From Selenomonas sp. AE3005 (GTDB lineage Bacteria > Bacillota > Negativicutes > Selenomonadales > Selenomonadaceae): a stretch of 64,000 nucleotides of DNA. The stretch covers positions 25,193-89,192 of the forward strand of contig NZ_CAJODG010000012.1 of assembly GCF_905233635.1 (NCBI RefSeq). Reading direction: 5' to 3'. Below, in pieces: positions 25,107 through 33,336 of the stretch. Every line of letters starts with the position of its first letter. The stretch's first letter is position 1. The translations under genes were made by a program, and so were the position numbers. The notes under the pieces were generated by a model. The model was given only the letters and a program-made list of their open reading frames with translations, did no database searches and had not been told where the DNA came from.

Positions 25107-26548
25107 AGGGCAAAATCTCCCTTACGCGCCCACAAGTCAATGCAGGCACGCCAAAAGGCCTGCACGTATGCTGACTTGTCACAGAGGGGCGAATTTTTCA
25201 CTTCTGCCTGCAGATTTTCCTGCGTAGCCGCCAAAAATGACCGGTCAGCGGCCAGCTGCAGAACGGTTTTCACATAATCACGGGGGCTGTCTGCAATCCA
25301 TTCCCCATAACCTGCCGCTGTCAGCAGGCTGGCGCCAAACCGCGCGCTATGATGACGGCCGCGCAGTGTGATCACCGGCACGCCCATATAGAGGGCCGTC
25401 GCGGTCATTGCCCCGCCATTATAAGGGAAGGTGTCCAGCATGATGTCGATTTCCTGATAGCCGGCCAGATAATTATCCGTTCCCAGGCGCACTTCCGTAC
25501 GTTCCATGGGCAGGCCGGCTTTTTCCAGGCGTTTCTCCACCGCCTGCCGCCGTTCCGGCAGCCGCGTGGTATCCTGCACAATAAGCCGCGTCCCCGGCAG
25601 AAGTTCCATAATCTCACGCCAGCAGCTCAGCACCTCGTTGTTGAGTTTCATAAAATTTTGGAAAGCCCCTAAGGTCAGCACTCCCTTGCCCGCTATTGGC
25701 TGCCGCCGGTATTTTTCCATGGCCAGGCTTGGCGTAAAGCAAAACGCCTGCGGCAGCTTTATCAATTCCTCACTAAAGTACCGTTCTGCGCCGGCCGAGT
25801 CGAGAATATTATCCGTCAGCAGGCCGTCCATCACGGTAAGGCCGGTCGTATCAAAGTAACCGATAGCGGACAGCTGCACCGGTGCCGGTTTTTTCGCCAG
25901 CACCATCAAAGTCAGCCCGCCCCCCGTATGTCCGGAAAGGTCGACCAAAATATCTATTTCGTCCCAGCGGATAGCCTCGGCCATCTCGACCAGATTTTTC
26001 CCGGCCAGACAGCGATACACCGGGCCGCTTCCCTGCAGGCGGTGGGTGAAGGTGTCCTCCTCGTCCTCCAGGGCATAGAGATAAGTGCTGGCATAGCGCA
26101 CGTCCAGGCCCGTCACCAATGCCTCATAAAACCGCGCCGCAGCGCTGTCACAAAAGTTCGTGGCGATAAAGCCGATACGCAGGCGGCTATGGGCTGTCAC
26201 CTGCCTTACCGGCAAAAGTTCTTCTTCCCGGTAAAGCTCCTGATAAAACTTATGCTGCTGCCATAAATCATCAGCACTTAGCCCCGGCAGATAATGCAGG
26301 GCAAACAGATAGCTGGAAAAATGCTCCCTTTGGCTGCGCAGATATTTGTCACACTTTGCCGCATTGCTGTAAGCCGCCGCCGCCCCCTCTGCATCTGCCA
26401 AATCATGGAACACCACCCCGTAAAGTTCATGGAGGCGCCATTCTTCGTCCTGGGGCACACTGCCCCGTAAGGCGTCTAATTTCTCCCGGGCCAGCCCGGT
26501 TCTGCCATGTTGTAAGCAGTCTATAATCTCCTGCCATTGCGCGTCCAT
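25103..26548 (-). CDS. SPINDLY/OGT-type GT41 glycosyltransferase
   Basis: This 481-residue protein has a short helical TPR-like N-terminus (about 1-90) followed by the catalytic core of O-GlcNAc transferase-like GT41 enzymes: LRIGFIATNFCDSA, DILVDLSGHTGGG, L-S-A-I-G-Y-F-D-T-T-G, F-Q-N-F-M-K-L-N-N-E-V, D-I-M-L-D-T-F-P-Y-N-G-G and P-V-I-T-L-R-G-R-H-H-S-A-R. These enzymes transfer a sugar to protein Ser/Thr in the cytoplasm. In bacteria they often modify flagellins or surface proteins, and two flagellins lie 9 kb downstream. The link is inference. It is coupled to the methyltransferase-like gene. Confidence 0.87.
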   Translation of the reverse strand: MDAQWQEIIDCLQHGRTGLAREKLDALRGSVPQDEEWRLHELYGVVFHDLADAEGAAAAYSNAAKCDKYLRSQREHFSSYLFALHYLPGLSADDLWQQHKFYQELYREEELLPVRQVTAHSRLRIGFIATNFCDSAAARFYEALVTGLDVRYASTYLYALEDEEDTFTHRLQGSGPVYRCLAGKNLVEMAEAIRWDEIDILVDLSGHTGGGLTLMVLAKKPAPVQLSAIGYFDTTGLTVMDGLLTDNILDSAGAERYFSEELIKLPQAFCFTPSLAMEKYRRQPIAGKGVLTLGAFQNFMKLNNEVLSCWREIMELLPGTRLIVQDTTRLPERRQAVEKRLEKAGLPMERTEVRLGTDNYLAGYQEIDIMLDTFPYNGGAMTATALYMGVPVITLRGRHHSARFGASLLTAAGYGEWIADSPRDYVKTVLQLAADRSFLAATQENLQAEVKNSPLCDKSAYVQAFWRACIDLWARKGDFAL

Positions 26549-26580
26549 GCCGTCACCTCATTTACCTTTGGATTTTACCC

Positions 26581-27510
26581 TTAATTCACCAGCCGGAAGT
26601 AGGCAATCTCCGGCGGACAGCCCACGCGTACCGGCAGCCAGCTGCCATTGCCGCAGTGGACATAACCCAGCTTATCGCCCAGCCTTATCAGGCCGCGGTT
26701 ATACTTATATGCCGCAATAAGCGGCTGTCCCCATATTCCGAACTGACCGCCATGCGTATGTCCCGTCAAGGTCAGGGGTATGCCCAATGCCGCACCATCA
26801 TCAATAAACTCCGGGTGATGTGCCAGTAAAATGGTATGACTAAGCTCGTCCTTCGGTATGTCCCACACCGCCTTCCGTGTCAGCTCCGCTTTTTCTGCCA
26901 TAAAACTTTCATCGTCCCGGGCAAAGGAATACTCCGCGCCGGCCAGCCACAAATTAGTTCCGGGAACTTTTTCCGCCCGCCCTTCCAAAATGTGTACCCG
27001 TGTTTCCTGCAAAAGCGACCGCGTGCGTCCCCAGTCACGATAAATCTCATGATTGCCCAGGCAAAAGTAAATCCCCTTGGGGAATAATTCCACAGCCTCA
27101 TCCAAAGCCTGCACAGCTGCCGGATTCATCTGCAGATTATCAAACAAATCTCCCGTAACAGCCAAAATATCCGGTTTATCGGCTGCTGCCAGCTGCAGGA
27201 GCTGACGCAGGTCGTCCAAGGAAAAGAATCGGCCCAGGTGTACGTCACTGATTTGAGCCACAGTCAGGCCAGCCAGTTCCGGTGCCTGCGGAAACGGCAC
27301 ATCATAATAGCGCTTGATCTGCTGTCTGCGCTCATAATAATAACCGTAGCAGCTGCCGCCCACCATAGCTGCCGGATACAGCGACGCAGCTTTAAGAAAG
27401 CGCCGCTTGTTTTTATCCACGGGAATCTTCCTGTATATAAAGCCTGCCAGCACCGCCGGCAGCAAAATAAACAACACGGCAAAAAAAGATATGACCATCA
27501 CCCAGAACAA
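26581..27510 (-). CDS. Membrane-anchored metallophosphoesterase
   Basis: This protein of about 309 residues has one or two N-terminal hydrophobic segments followed by a calcineurin-like domain: D-V-H-L-G, G-D-L-F-D-N, G-N-H-E, L-L-A-H-H-P and G-H-T-H-G-G-Q motifs hold the two metals. It resembles the YkuE/YaeI group, which act at the membrane, in some cases on lipid or UDP-diacylglucosamine-like substrates. The TTG at 27510 with GGAGG seven bases upstream is the best start; an ATG 12 bases further on is too far from the ribosome site. Confidence 0.85.
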   Translation of the reverse strand: MFWVMVISFFAVLFILLPAVLAGFIYRKIPVDKNKRRFLKAASLYPAAMVGGSCYGYYYERRQQIKRYYDVPFPQAPELAGLTVAQISDVHLGRFFSLDDLRQLLQLAAADKPDILAVTGDLFDNLQMNPAAVQALDEAVELFPKGIYFCLGNHEIYRDWGRTRSLLQETRVHILEGRAEKVPGTNLWLAGAEYSFARDDESFMAEKAELTRKAVWDIPKDELSHTILLAHHPEFIDDGAALGIPLTLTGHTHGGQFGIWGQPLIAAYKYNRGLIRLGDKLGYVHCGNGSWLPVRVGCPPEIAYFRLVN

Positions 27511-27571
27511 ACAACCGCCTCCTCTTTGACTGCATATAAATAAATTTCCGTATAAAGCTGTTAAATCCTGC

Positions 27572-27600
27572 AAAAAAAATAGAATCGGCAGCGCCGATTC
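27572..27600 (-). terminator. Terminator of the small DNA-binding-like gene
   Basis: GAATCGGC-AGC-GCCGATTC hairpin followed on the minus strand by eight Ts. Confidence 0.85.
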
Positions 27601-27652
27601 CAACAGACTAACTTATAATAGCATAACGTATGACGAAAATATAAATACGCAA

Positions 27653-27892
27653 TTATGCCAGACCACGAAGATGAGCGTTTTCCGCTTGCTGTTCTCTGTA
27701 ATACCAACGGATGGATTTGCCAATGGCGCACCGAATTGCATCCAGCTCCCCAGCCAGTGCCAGTTTACGCAATTTCGCTACATCAAAGCCATTGACCGAC
27801 AAGTAACTTGCAGAAAGGAAACCTCCTCGTTTTAAAATCTTGCGATAACTCGCACTATCACGACGGTCCATTTCAATGTTCTTGATAGCCAT
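27653..27892 (-). CDS. Small excisionase/MerR-like protein
   Basis: This 79-residue basic protein has no close family that I recognise. The stretch Y-L-S-V-N-G-F-D-V-A-K-L-R-K-L-A-L-A-G-E-L-D-A followed by G-K-S-I-R-W-Y-Y resembles the winged helix-turn-helix of excisionases, where a helix pair is followed by (E)GxLxA and G-x-x-x-R-W. It has a ribosome site (GGGGGG), a TATAAT at 27956-27961 on the minus strand and its own terminator. It is divergent from hydCBA, so it could act on that intergenic region. No integrase lies nearby. Confidence 0.6.
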   Translation of the reverse strand: MAIKNIEMDRRDSASYRKILKRGGFLSASYLSVNGFDVAKLRKLALAGELDAIRCAIGKSIRWYYREQQAENAHLRGLA

Positions 27893-27990
27893 ATAAACAA
27901 CCCCCCATAATCCCCTATGAAGTATATATTTACATGCTCCTTCTGTGGCGCTTACATTATAGCATATTTGTGTAAACTTGTATATATCTT

Positions 27991-28008
27991 TTGTAAATTT
28001 TTTTACAA
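27991..28008. promoter_or_regulatory. Rex-like operator upstream of hydCBA
   Basis: TTGTAAA-TTTT-TTTACAA is a perfect 18-base inverted repeat. It has the length and the TTGT...ACAA ends of Rex sites, and lies three bases before the -35 box of the hydrogenase promoter. Rex senses NADH/NAD and commonly controls hydrogenase genes in anaerobes. Rex itself is not in the window. Confidence 0.6.
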
Positions 28009-28011
28009 TTC

Positions 28012-28040
28012 TTGTAAGTGTTACTTTTTTTTCTTATAAT
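28012..28040 (+). promoter_or_regulatory. Promoter of hydCBA
   Basis: TTGTAA (28012-28017), a 17-base spacer and a perfect TATAAT (28035-28040). Confidence 0.75.
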
Positions 28041-28097
28041 AAGAATAGTTTACAAGCGATTTATCTTGTGTATAAATTTTATTTAGGAGGCTTTCTG

Positions 28098-28604
28098 ATG
28101 CTAACAGCGCAAACCAAAGAGTATCCGCTGCCGGACGAGCTGCAGGCCAAAATTGACCTGGTGCTGGAATCCCATGACAATGACCCAACACAGATTGTTG
28201 GCATTCTTCTGGACGTGCAGGATTTAAATGAACGCCACTATGTACCGGAACCAACAGCCTACTATCTGGCAGACAGGCTGTCCATACCCGTTACCAACGT
28301 ATTTGACTGCCTGAATTTTTACAGCGAGTTATCCTCAAAGCCCCGGGCTAAATATCCCATTCAGGTATGCAGCTCGCCAGCCTGCCGGGTAAACCGCATC
28401 GATACCGAAAGACTCCTCTCTACCCTGCAGGAACTTCTGGATATCAAGATGGGCGAGATAACCTACGACGGGCGGTTCACGCTCGAACGCACCACCTGCT
28501 ATGGTGCCTGCGACCGGGCACCGGCCGTGCGTATCAACGGTCATGTCTACGACCATCTTGATACTACCGAAAAAATCGAATCCCTGCTGCGCTCACTGCC
28601 TTAA
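28098..28604 (+). CDS. hydC: Hydrogenase subunit HydC (NuoE-like)
   Basis: This 168-residue protein is a NuoE/HydC thioredoxin-like [2Fe-2S] subunit. The four cluster ligands are C91 and C96 (C-S-S-P-A-C) and C134 and C138 (C-Y-G-A-C). A helical N-terminal part (1-80) matches the usual extension. It passes electrons between the flavin subunit and the catalytic subunit. The ATG at 28098 has AGGAGG seven bases upstream. First gene of hydCBA, 13 bp before hydB. Confidence 0.92.
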   Translation: MLTAQTKEYPLPDELQAKIDLVLESHDNDPTQIVGILLDVQDLNERHYVPEPTAYYLADRLSIPVTNVFDCLNFYSELSSKPRAKYPIQVCSSPACRVNRIDTERLLSTLQELLDIKMGEITYDGRFTLERTTCYGACDRAPAVRINGHVYDHLDTTEKIESLLRSLP

Positions 28605-28617
28605 AGGAGGGGAGTCC

Positions 28618-29868
28618 ATGAGTACCACTGTAAAATTCCTAACCAAAAATTTTGGCCAGTACGATACCGCCTCCATTGGTTCATATATGAATATCGGCGG
28701 CTTTGCCGCCCTGCGCCAGGCGGTGAACATGAATCCCGAAGATATCTGCACCCTGCTGAGTGAGGCCAAAATCCGTGGCCGCGGCGGCGCCGAGTATCCC
28801 TTAGGCCGCAAATGGAGTCAGGCCCGTGCCGTGCAGGGTGAAAACAAAATCATTATCTGCAATGCTGACGAAGGCGAGACCACAACTTTTAAGGACCGGG
28901 AACTCATCAAAAATGACCCCTTCAATCTTATCGAGGCCATGATTATAGCCGGCTTTGTCTGTGGTGCCACAGACGGCTATATCTATATGCGCGGCGAATA
29001 TGCCTGCCACCGCCCTCTGCTGTTAAACGCCATCCGTCAGGCCAAAAACTATGGCTTTTTAGGGGAAAACATCTTAGGCAAGGGCTTTGATTTCAATATC
29101 CATCTCTACTCCGGCGGCGGTGCTTACGTCTGCGGTGAAGGCACGGCCCTTATCCGCTCCATCGAAGGCAAGGCTGGACGCCCGCGCATGAAACCGCCCT
29201 TTATTAAAGTCAGCGGCCTGTTTGCACGGCCGACCTGCCTCAACAATGTGGAAAGCCTCTCCCTCGTCCCTCACCTGCTGACGGACAAAGAGACTTATAT
29301 GAACTGCGGCAGCGGTGAATCCATCGGCACCAAACTCATCAGTGTCGCCGGCAACGTCAATAACCCCGGCGTCTTTGAAATCCCCTTCGGCACCACCGTG
29401 CGCGAAATCATTTCCGGTCTGGCCGGCGGTGTGCAGCATGACCGCAAAATCCAGCTGATACAATTTGGCGGCGCGTCGGGCAAAGTAGCTGACAGCTCAG
29501 TGCTGGACACGCCTTACACCTACGAAGACTTACGCGCGGCCGGCGTCATGGTTGGTTCCGGCGGGCTGCTGGTCATCGACGAACGCACCAGCGTCCTCGA
29601 CTTCCTGCGCATGAATCAGGAGTTTTTCTCCGAGGAAAGCTGCGGCCAATGTACGCCCTGCCGCGAAGGCAATCTGCACATCAAGATAATCCTTGATAAA
29701 ATGGCCCACGGTGCAGCCACCAGTGAAGATATCAAAACCATGGGCACCATCGCCCGGGTTATGAGCATGTCCTCCTTGTGCGGTCTGGGCGAAACAGCCC
29801 AGAACACCCTGCAATCCGCGATGAAAACTTTTCCTGATGTCTTTGCCCTGGGAGGTACGAATTCATGA
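28618..29868 (+). CDS. hydB: Hydrogenase flavin subunit HydB (NuoF-like)
   Basis: This 416-residue protein is the NuoF core: FMN-binding G-R-G-G-A-E-Y-P-L-G-R-K-W at 54-66, C-N-A-D-E-G-E, the NADH-binding S-G-G-G-A-Y-V-C-G-E-G-T-A-L segment and the [4Fe-4S] motif C-G-Q-C-T-P-C-R-E-G. It oxidises or reduces NAD(H) in the cytoplasm. It lacks both the N-terminal thioredoxin-like [2Fe-2S] domain and the C-terminal ferredoxin domain present in many electron-bifurcating HydB proteins of about 600 residues. Its TGA overlaps the hydA ATG by 4 bp, so translation is coupled. Confidence 0.92.
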   Translation: MSTTVKFLTKNFGQYDTASIGSYMNIGGFAALRQAVNMNPEDICTLLSEAKIRGRGGAEYPLGRKWSQARAVQGENKIIICNADEGETTTFKDRELIKNDPFNLIEAMIIAGFVCGATDGYIYMRGEYACHRPLLLNAIRQAKNYGFLGENILGKGFDFNIHLYSGGGAYVCGEGTALIRSIEGKAGRPRMKPPFIKVSGLFARPTCLNNVESLSLVPHLLTDKETYMNCGSGESIGTKLISVAGNVNNPGVFEIPFGTTVREIISGLAGGVQHDRKIQLIQFGGASGKVADSSVLDTPYTYEDLRAAGVMVGSGGLLVIDERTSVLDFLRMNQEFFSEESCGQCTPCREGNLHIKIILDKMAHGAATSEDIKTMGTIARVMSMSSLCGLGETAQNTLQSAMKTFPDVFALGGTNS

Positions 29869-31628
29869 GTCAGCTTAACGAAAGCCAAACCTGTGAGATG
29901 GTTAATCTCACCATCAACAATATCCCCATACAAGTCCCCAAGGGCACTAAAATCATGCAGGCTGCACGCGAGCTGGGCATTGATATCCCCCATCTTTGCT
30001 ATCATGAGGACCAGCGGATAAAAGCCCATTGCCGCCTGTGTTCGGTCGAAGTCACCGGCAAGAAACGCCTGCTGGCTGCCTGCTCCACCGAAGTATGGGA
30101 AGGCATGGACGTCCACACTGACACCCAGATTGTCCGTGACACGCAGGTGTCCATTCTCCAGCTCATGCTGGCCAATCATAAAAAAGACTGCCTGAGCTGC
30201 TCCCGTAATCAGAACTGTGACTTACAGCGTCTGTGCAGCCGCTTTAATATTTTGGAATCACCTTTGCCCAGCGTAGTAAAGGAAGAGCCCCCCATTGTCA
30301 CCAATCCGGCCATCGTCCGCGACCCGGCCAAATGTATCCGGTGCGGCCGCTGTATCCGGGCCTGCAAGGACGTACAGGGCATTGCCGCCCTCACCTACGC
30401 CGGACGCAGCAGTGACATTGTGGTAACCACCGCCTTCAACAAGCCCATGGAGGCTACTGACTGCATTCTCTGCGGCCAGTGCAGCCTCGTATGCCCCACT
30501 GGCGCCATCGTCGAAAAGGACGACACCCAAAAGGTTCTCGACGCCCTGCAGGATAACAGCAAACATGTAATTGTGCAGGTTGCCCCCTCCGTCCGTGTAG
30601 CCTTAGGTGACGCCTTTGGCTTGGAACCCGGTGCCATCGTCACCGGACAGATGGTCACAGCCTTAAAAATGTTGGGCTTTGACAAGGTCTTTGACACCAA
30701 CTTTGGCGCTGACCTGACCATTATGGAGGAAGGTCACGAGTTTTTACACCGCCTCGAAAACGGCGGCACACTCCCGATGATGACCTCCTGCAGCCCGGGC
30801 TGGGTTAACTATATGGAAAAACACTTCCCCTCCTGCATAAATCACCTGTCCTCAGCCAAGTCCCCCATGAGCATGTTCGGGGCCATTGCCAAGACATACT
30901 ATGCCGACAAGGCCGGCCTTAAACCGCAGGATATCGTCACCGTGTCCATCATGCCCTGCACCGCGAAGAAATACGAGGCCGCCCGTCCGGAAATGGGCCG
31001 TGACGGCTATCGCGACGTGGATATCGTCCTCACCACCCGTGAGCTTATCAAACTCATCAAATACGTTGGCCTGTCCATCGGCAGGCTCCCGGAAAATGAC
31101 TTTGACAGTCCGCTGGGCCTGTCCACCGGTGCCGGTGCCATCTTCGGCGCAACCGGCGGCGTAATGGAGGCCGCCCTGCGCACCGTCTATGAAAAAATCA
31201 CGGGCAAGACCTTGGACAAATTAGAATTTATGGACGTCCGCGGCTTTGCCGGCATTAAGGAATGTACCGTAAAACTCCCCGGCCGTGACGTCCGCATTGC
31301 CGTGGCTCATACCCTCAAAAATGCCCGCATTATCATGGAGCAGGTCAAGAAGGGCACCAGCCCCTATGATTTCATCGAAATCATGGCCTGCCCCGGTGGC
31401 TGTATCGGCGGCGGCGGTCAGCCCATCGGCACTACCAACACCATACGCCAAAAACGCATGGCCGCCCTCTACGAAATCGACCGTAACCTCCCCCTGCGCA
31501 AATCCCACGAAAACCCGGATATCCTCACCCTGTATAAAGACTTTCTTGGGGAACCACTCGGGGAAAAAGCCCACGAACTGCTGCACACCCACTACCATAA
31601 AGTCGACAAGCCCTATAGTTTTAACTAA
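29865..31628 (+). CDS. hydA: [FeFe] hydrogenase catalytic subunit HydA
   Basis: This 587-residue protein has, in order: a [2Fe-2S] domain (C45, C56, C59, C73), a His-ligated [4Fe-4S] (H105, C109, C112, C118), two [4Fe-4S] ferredoxin clusters (C157-C167 and C200-C210) and the H-cluster domain with L1 T-S-C-S-P-G-W (C309), L2 M-P-C-T-A-K-K-Y-E-A (C365) and L3 M-A-C-P-G-G-C-I-G-G-G-G-Q-P. It makes or consumes hydrogen in the cytoplasm as part of the trimer with HydB and HydC. The maturases HydE, HydF and HydG are not in the window. A strong terminator follows. Confidence 0.96.
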   Translation: MSQLNESQTCEMVNLTINNIPIQVPKGTKIMQAARELGIDIPHLCYHEDQRIKAHCRLCSVEVTGKKRLLAACSTEVWEGMDVHTDTQIVRDTQVSILQLMLANHKKDCLSCSRNQNCDLQRLCSRFNILESPLPSVVKEEPPIVTNPAIVRDPAKCIRCGRCIRACKDVQGIAALTYAGRSSDIVVTTAFNKPMEATDCILCGQCSLVCPTGAIVEKDDTQKVLDALQDNSKHVIVQVAPSVRVALGDAFGLEPGAIVTGQMVTALKMLGFDKVFDTNFGADLTIMEEGHEFLHRLENGGTLPMMTSCSPGWVNYMEKHFPSCINHLSSAKSPMSMFGAIAKTYYADKAGLKPQDIVTVSIMPCTAKKYEAARPEMGRDGYRDVDIVLTTRELIKLIKYVGLSIGRLPENDFDSPLGLSTGAGAIFGATGGVMEAALRTVYEKITGKTLDKLEFMDVRGFAGIKECTVKLPGRDVRIAVAHTLKNARIIMEQVKKGTSPYDFIEIMACPGGCIGGGGQPIGTTNTIRQKRMAALYEIDRNLPLRKSHENPDILTLYKDFLGEPLGEKAHELLHTHYHKVDKPYSFN

Positions 31629-31640
31629 AAAATTCCACAA

Positions 31641-31668
31641 AAAAGGAGCCGCACGCGGCTCCTTTTTT
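31641..31668 (+). terminator. Terminator of hydCBA
   Basis: AAAAGGAGCCGC-AC-GCGGCTCCTTTT with continuing Ts. Confidence 0.9.
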
Positions 31669-31705
31669 CAGCTTATTGTCGTGTACTGACTAACTGCGCC
31701 CTAAA

Positions 31706-31785
31706 CGCGGCCTGTGCTGATGACTTTCCGGAGCGTTTGACGCTTTGCGTCTCAGCGCAGGAAAGTTATTAGCACGGGCCTTGCG
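31706..31785 (+). other. Long hairpin, perfect only as plus-strand RNA
   Basis: A 21-base stem pairs 31709-31729 with 31760-31780. Its three non-Watson-Crick pairs are all G-U on the plus strand and A-C on the minus. Inside is a second stem (GACGC-TTT-GCGTC within GCG/CGC), and CGC/GCG extend the base. It lies between the hydA terminator and the end of a convergent gene. It may be a small RNA, a 3' UTR element or a repeat; no promoter was seen. Confidence 0.45.
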
Positions 31786-31806
31786 CCTTATAACATCGCT
31801 TTGGCC

Positions 31807-32382
31807 TCACGCCAGCAGCGACATTATCTTTTTATCCAATATCTCCAAATTATTCGTCGAAATACTCAGCACCATCGTCCCCTTATCCACTTCCCCCTTA
31901 GCCTTTTGCGTACAAGCATGGGACACAGCATTCGTATTGATGACCAGAATATCCGTACCACTCAGTTTATCACAGTCAAAATTCTTACTGCTGCCGACGA
32001 TTTTAAACAGCGGATGACGTTCTGCCACCTTGGCCTGCCAGGCCTCCGTACCGCCAATGACCGCTACCTTAAACGGCAGGTCAGCAAAGCAGTCCTGCGG
32101 TTCTTCCTCTGCCGCAGTTTCTTCCGCCACCGCTGACAAGTCATTTTCAGCCTCCGTCCTGACTGTCAACGGTTCGTATTTTCTGAGGCGGTCCCTAAGT
32201 TCCGTAAGCTGCTCCTGCAAGCGGATACTTTCTACTACACTGTCCTGATAACGCGTCTTATAATTTGTATTTTCCCGACGCAGCTCCTCATTTTCCGCCT
32301 GCAAAGCCGTGCATAATCGTTCCAGTTCCTCTAAGCGTTTTAATACTCCCTTGCGCGGATTTTCCTGCTTAATATTTCTCAC
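31807..32382 (-). CDS. Coiled-coil DUF2325-like protein
   Basis: This 191-residue protein has an N-terminal coiled coil (about 12-70), an acidic linker and a C-terminal domain starting F-K-V-A-V-I-G-G-T-E-A-W near residue 103. That GG-x-E-x-W start and the D-I-L-V-I-N-T-N-A-V-S-H and S-T-N-N-L-E segments match DUF2325. The function of that domain is not established. The ATG lies four bases after the stop of the thioredoxin-reductase-like gene, so the two form an operon and may share a redox-related role. Confidence 0.75.
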   Translation of the reverse strand: MRNIKQENPRKGVLKRLEELERLCTALQAENEELRRENTNYKTRYQDSVVESIRLQEQLTELRDRLRKYEPLTVRTEAENDLSAVAEETAAEEEPQDCFADLPFKVAVIGGTEAWQAKVAERHPLFKIVGSSKNFDCDKLSGTDILVINTNAVSHACTQKAKGEVDKGTMVLSISTNNLEILDKKIMSLLA

Positions 32383-32386
32383 ACCT

Positions 32387-33265
32387 TTATTTTTTCTTCC
32401 CTCGCAGATAGCGTACTGCTGCCAGTCCGGCCTCTGCCCCCTGATAAACAGCCTTGGCTATCTGCAGCAGGCCGCCCGTACAATCGCCGGCGGCAAACAG
32501 TCCCGGCACGTTGGTAGCCATGTGTTCATCAACTTTAATATTGCTGCCGGCAAGCTGTACGCCCAGCTTTTTGGCAATAGCCGTACTGCCGGCTGTCCCC
32601 AGGGCCACAAACACACCATCTAAAGGCAGGCTGCTGCCATCAGCAAATTCTACCCGGCTCAGCTTTTCCGTCCCCTGCAGAGCCGTTATTTTTCCTGCAT
32701 ATACCGTCATTTCCGGCGGCGGTTTCACGGCTGGCTGCTCACCATTGGTGAGCAGTACCACCCGGGCCGCATGCGGCAGCAAGGTCTGAGCCTCATGCAG
32801 CGCATACTCGCCGGCACCGATAACCCCCACGTTTTTGCCACGATAAAAAAAAGCATCACAGATGGCACAGTAACTGACGCCCTTGCCGGTAAATTCCTGC
32901 AGTCCCGGCACCTGCAAAGTCTGACGGGCCGCACCAGTCGCCACGATAACACTGTCAGCCGTAATTGTCCGGGCTTTGGTCACGGCCTTAAAGCCGGTAA
33001 AATCATCATTATAGCCCAGGTCCAGCAGTTCTTCTGTCACGAACTCCACGCCGAGCCCCCTGGCCCCTTCTATGCCCTTGGCATACAGCTCAGCACCGCT
33101 TATCCCCTCGGCAAAGCCATAGTAATTTTCTATCTTCTCTGCCCGCCACAAGCCGCTAAGTTCCACACCACCGCTGATAACCGTAACTTCCGCGCCGCCT
33201 CTTTTGGCATACATGGCCGCCGATACGCCGGCCGGGCCTGCCCCAATAATCAGTACCTTTGCCAT
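32387..33265 (-). CDS. Thioredoxin-reductase-like flavoprotein, CAIC active site
   Basis: This 292-residue protein has an N-terminal FAD-binding G-A-G-P-A-G motif, the redox pair C133-A-I-C136 followed by D, an NAD(P)H-binding domain with G-V-I-G-A-G-E-Y-A and a C-terminal A-A-G-D-C segment. TrxB usually has CATC and a length near 310. The NAD(P)H region lacks the clear H-R-R-x-x-x-R NADPH-phosphate signature; V-L-L-T-N-G-E occupies that place, so NADH or a ferredoxin-type donor is possible. It is co-transcribed with the DUF2325 gene, and no thioredoxin gene adjoins it. Confidence 0.82.
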   Translation of the reverse strand: MAKVLIIGAGPAGVSAAMYAKRGGAEVTVISGGVELSGLWRAEKIENYYGFAEGISGAELYAKGIEGARGLGVEFVTEELLDLGYNDDFTGFKAVTKARTITADSVIVATGAARQTLQVPGLQEFTGKGVSYCAICDAFFYRGKNVGVIGAGEYALHEAQTLLPHAARVVLLTNGEQPAVKPPPEMTVYAGKITALQGTEKLSRVEFADGSSLPLDGVFVALGTAGSTAIAKKLGVQLAGSNIKVDEHMATNVPGLFAAGDCTGGLLQIAKAVYQGAEAGLAAVRYLRGKKK

Positions 33266-33302
33266 ATTTTCACTCCTTTTACCTTAGCTAAATATAACAA
33301 AG

Positions 33303-33329
33303 GACCGGCCATTTTTCCGTGAGCCGGTC
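33303..33329 (-). terminator. Weak terminator of the thioesterase gene
   Basis: GACCGGC/GCCGGTC stem with a 13-base loop; the minus-strand T-run is poor (CCTTTGTT). Confidence 0.45.
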
Positions 33330-33336
33330 ACCATAT

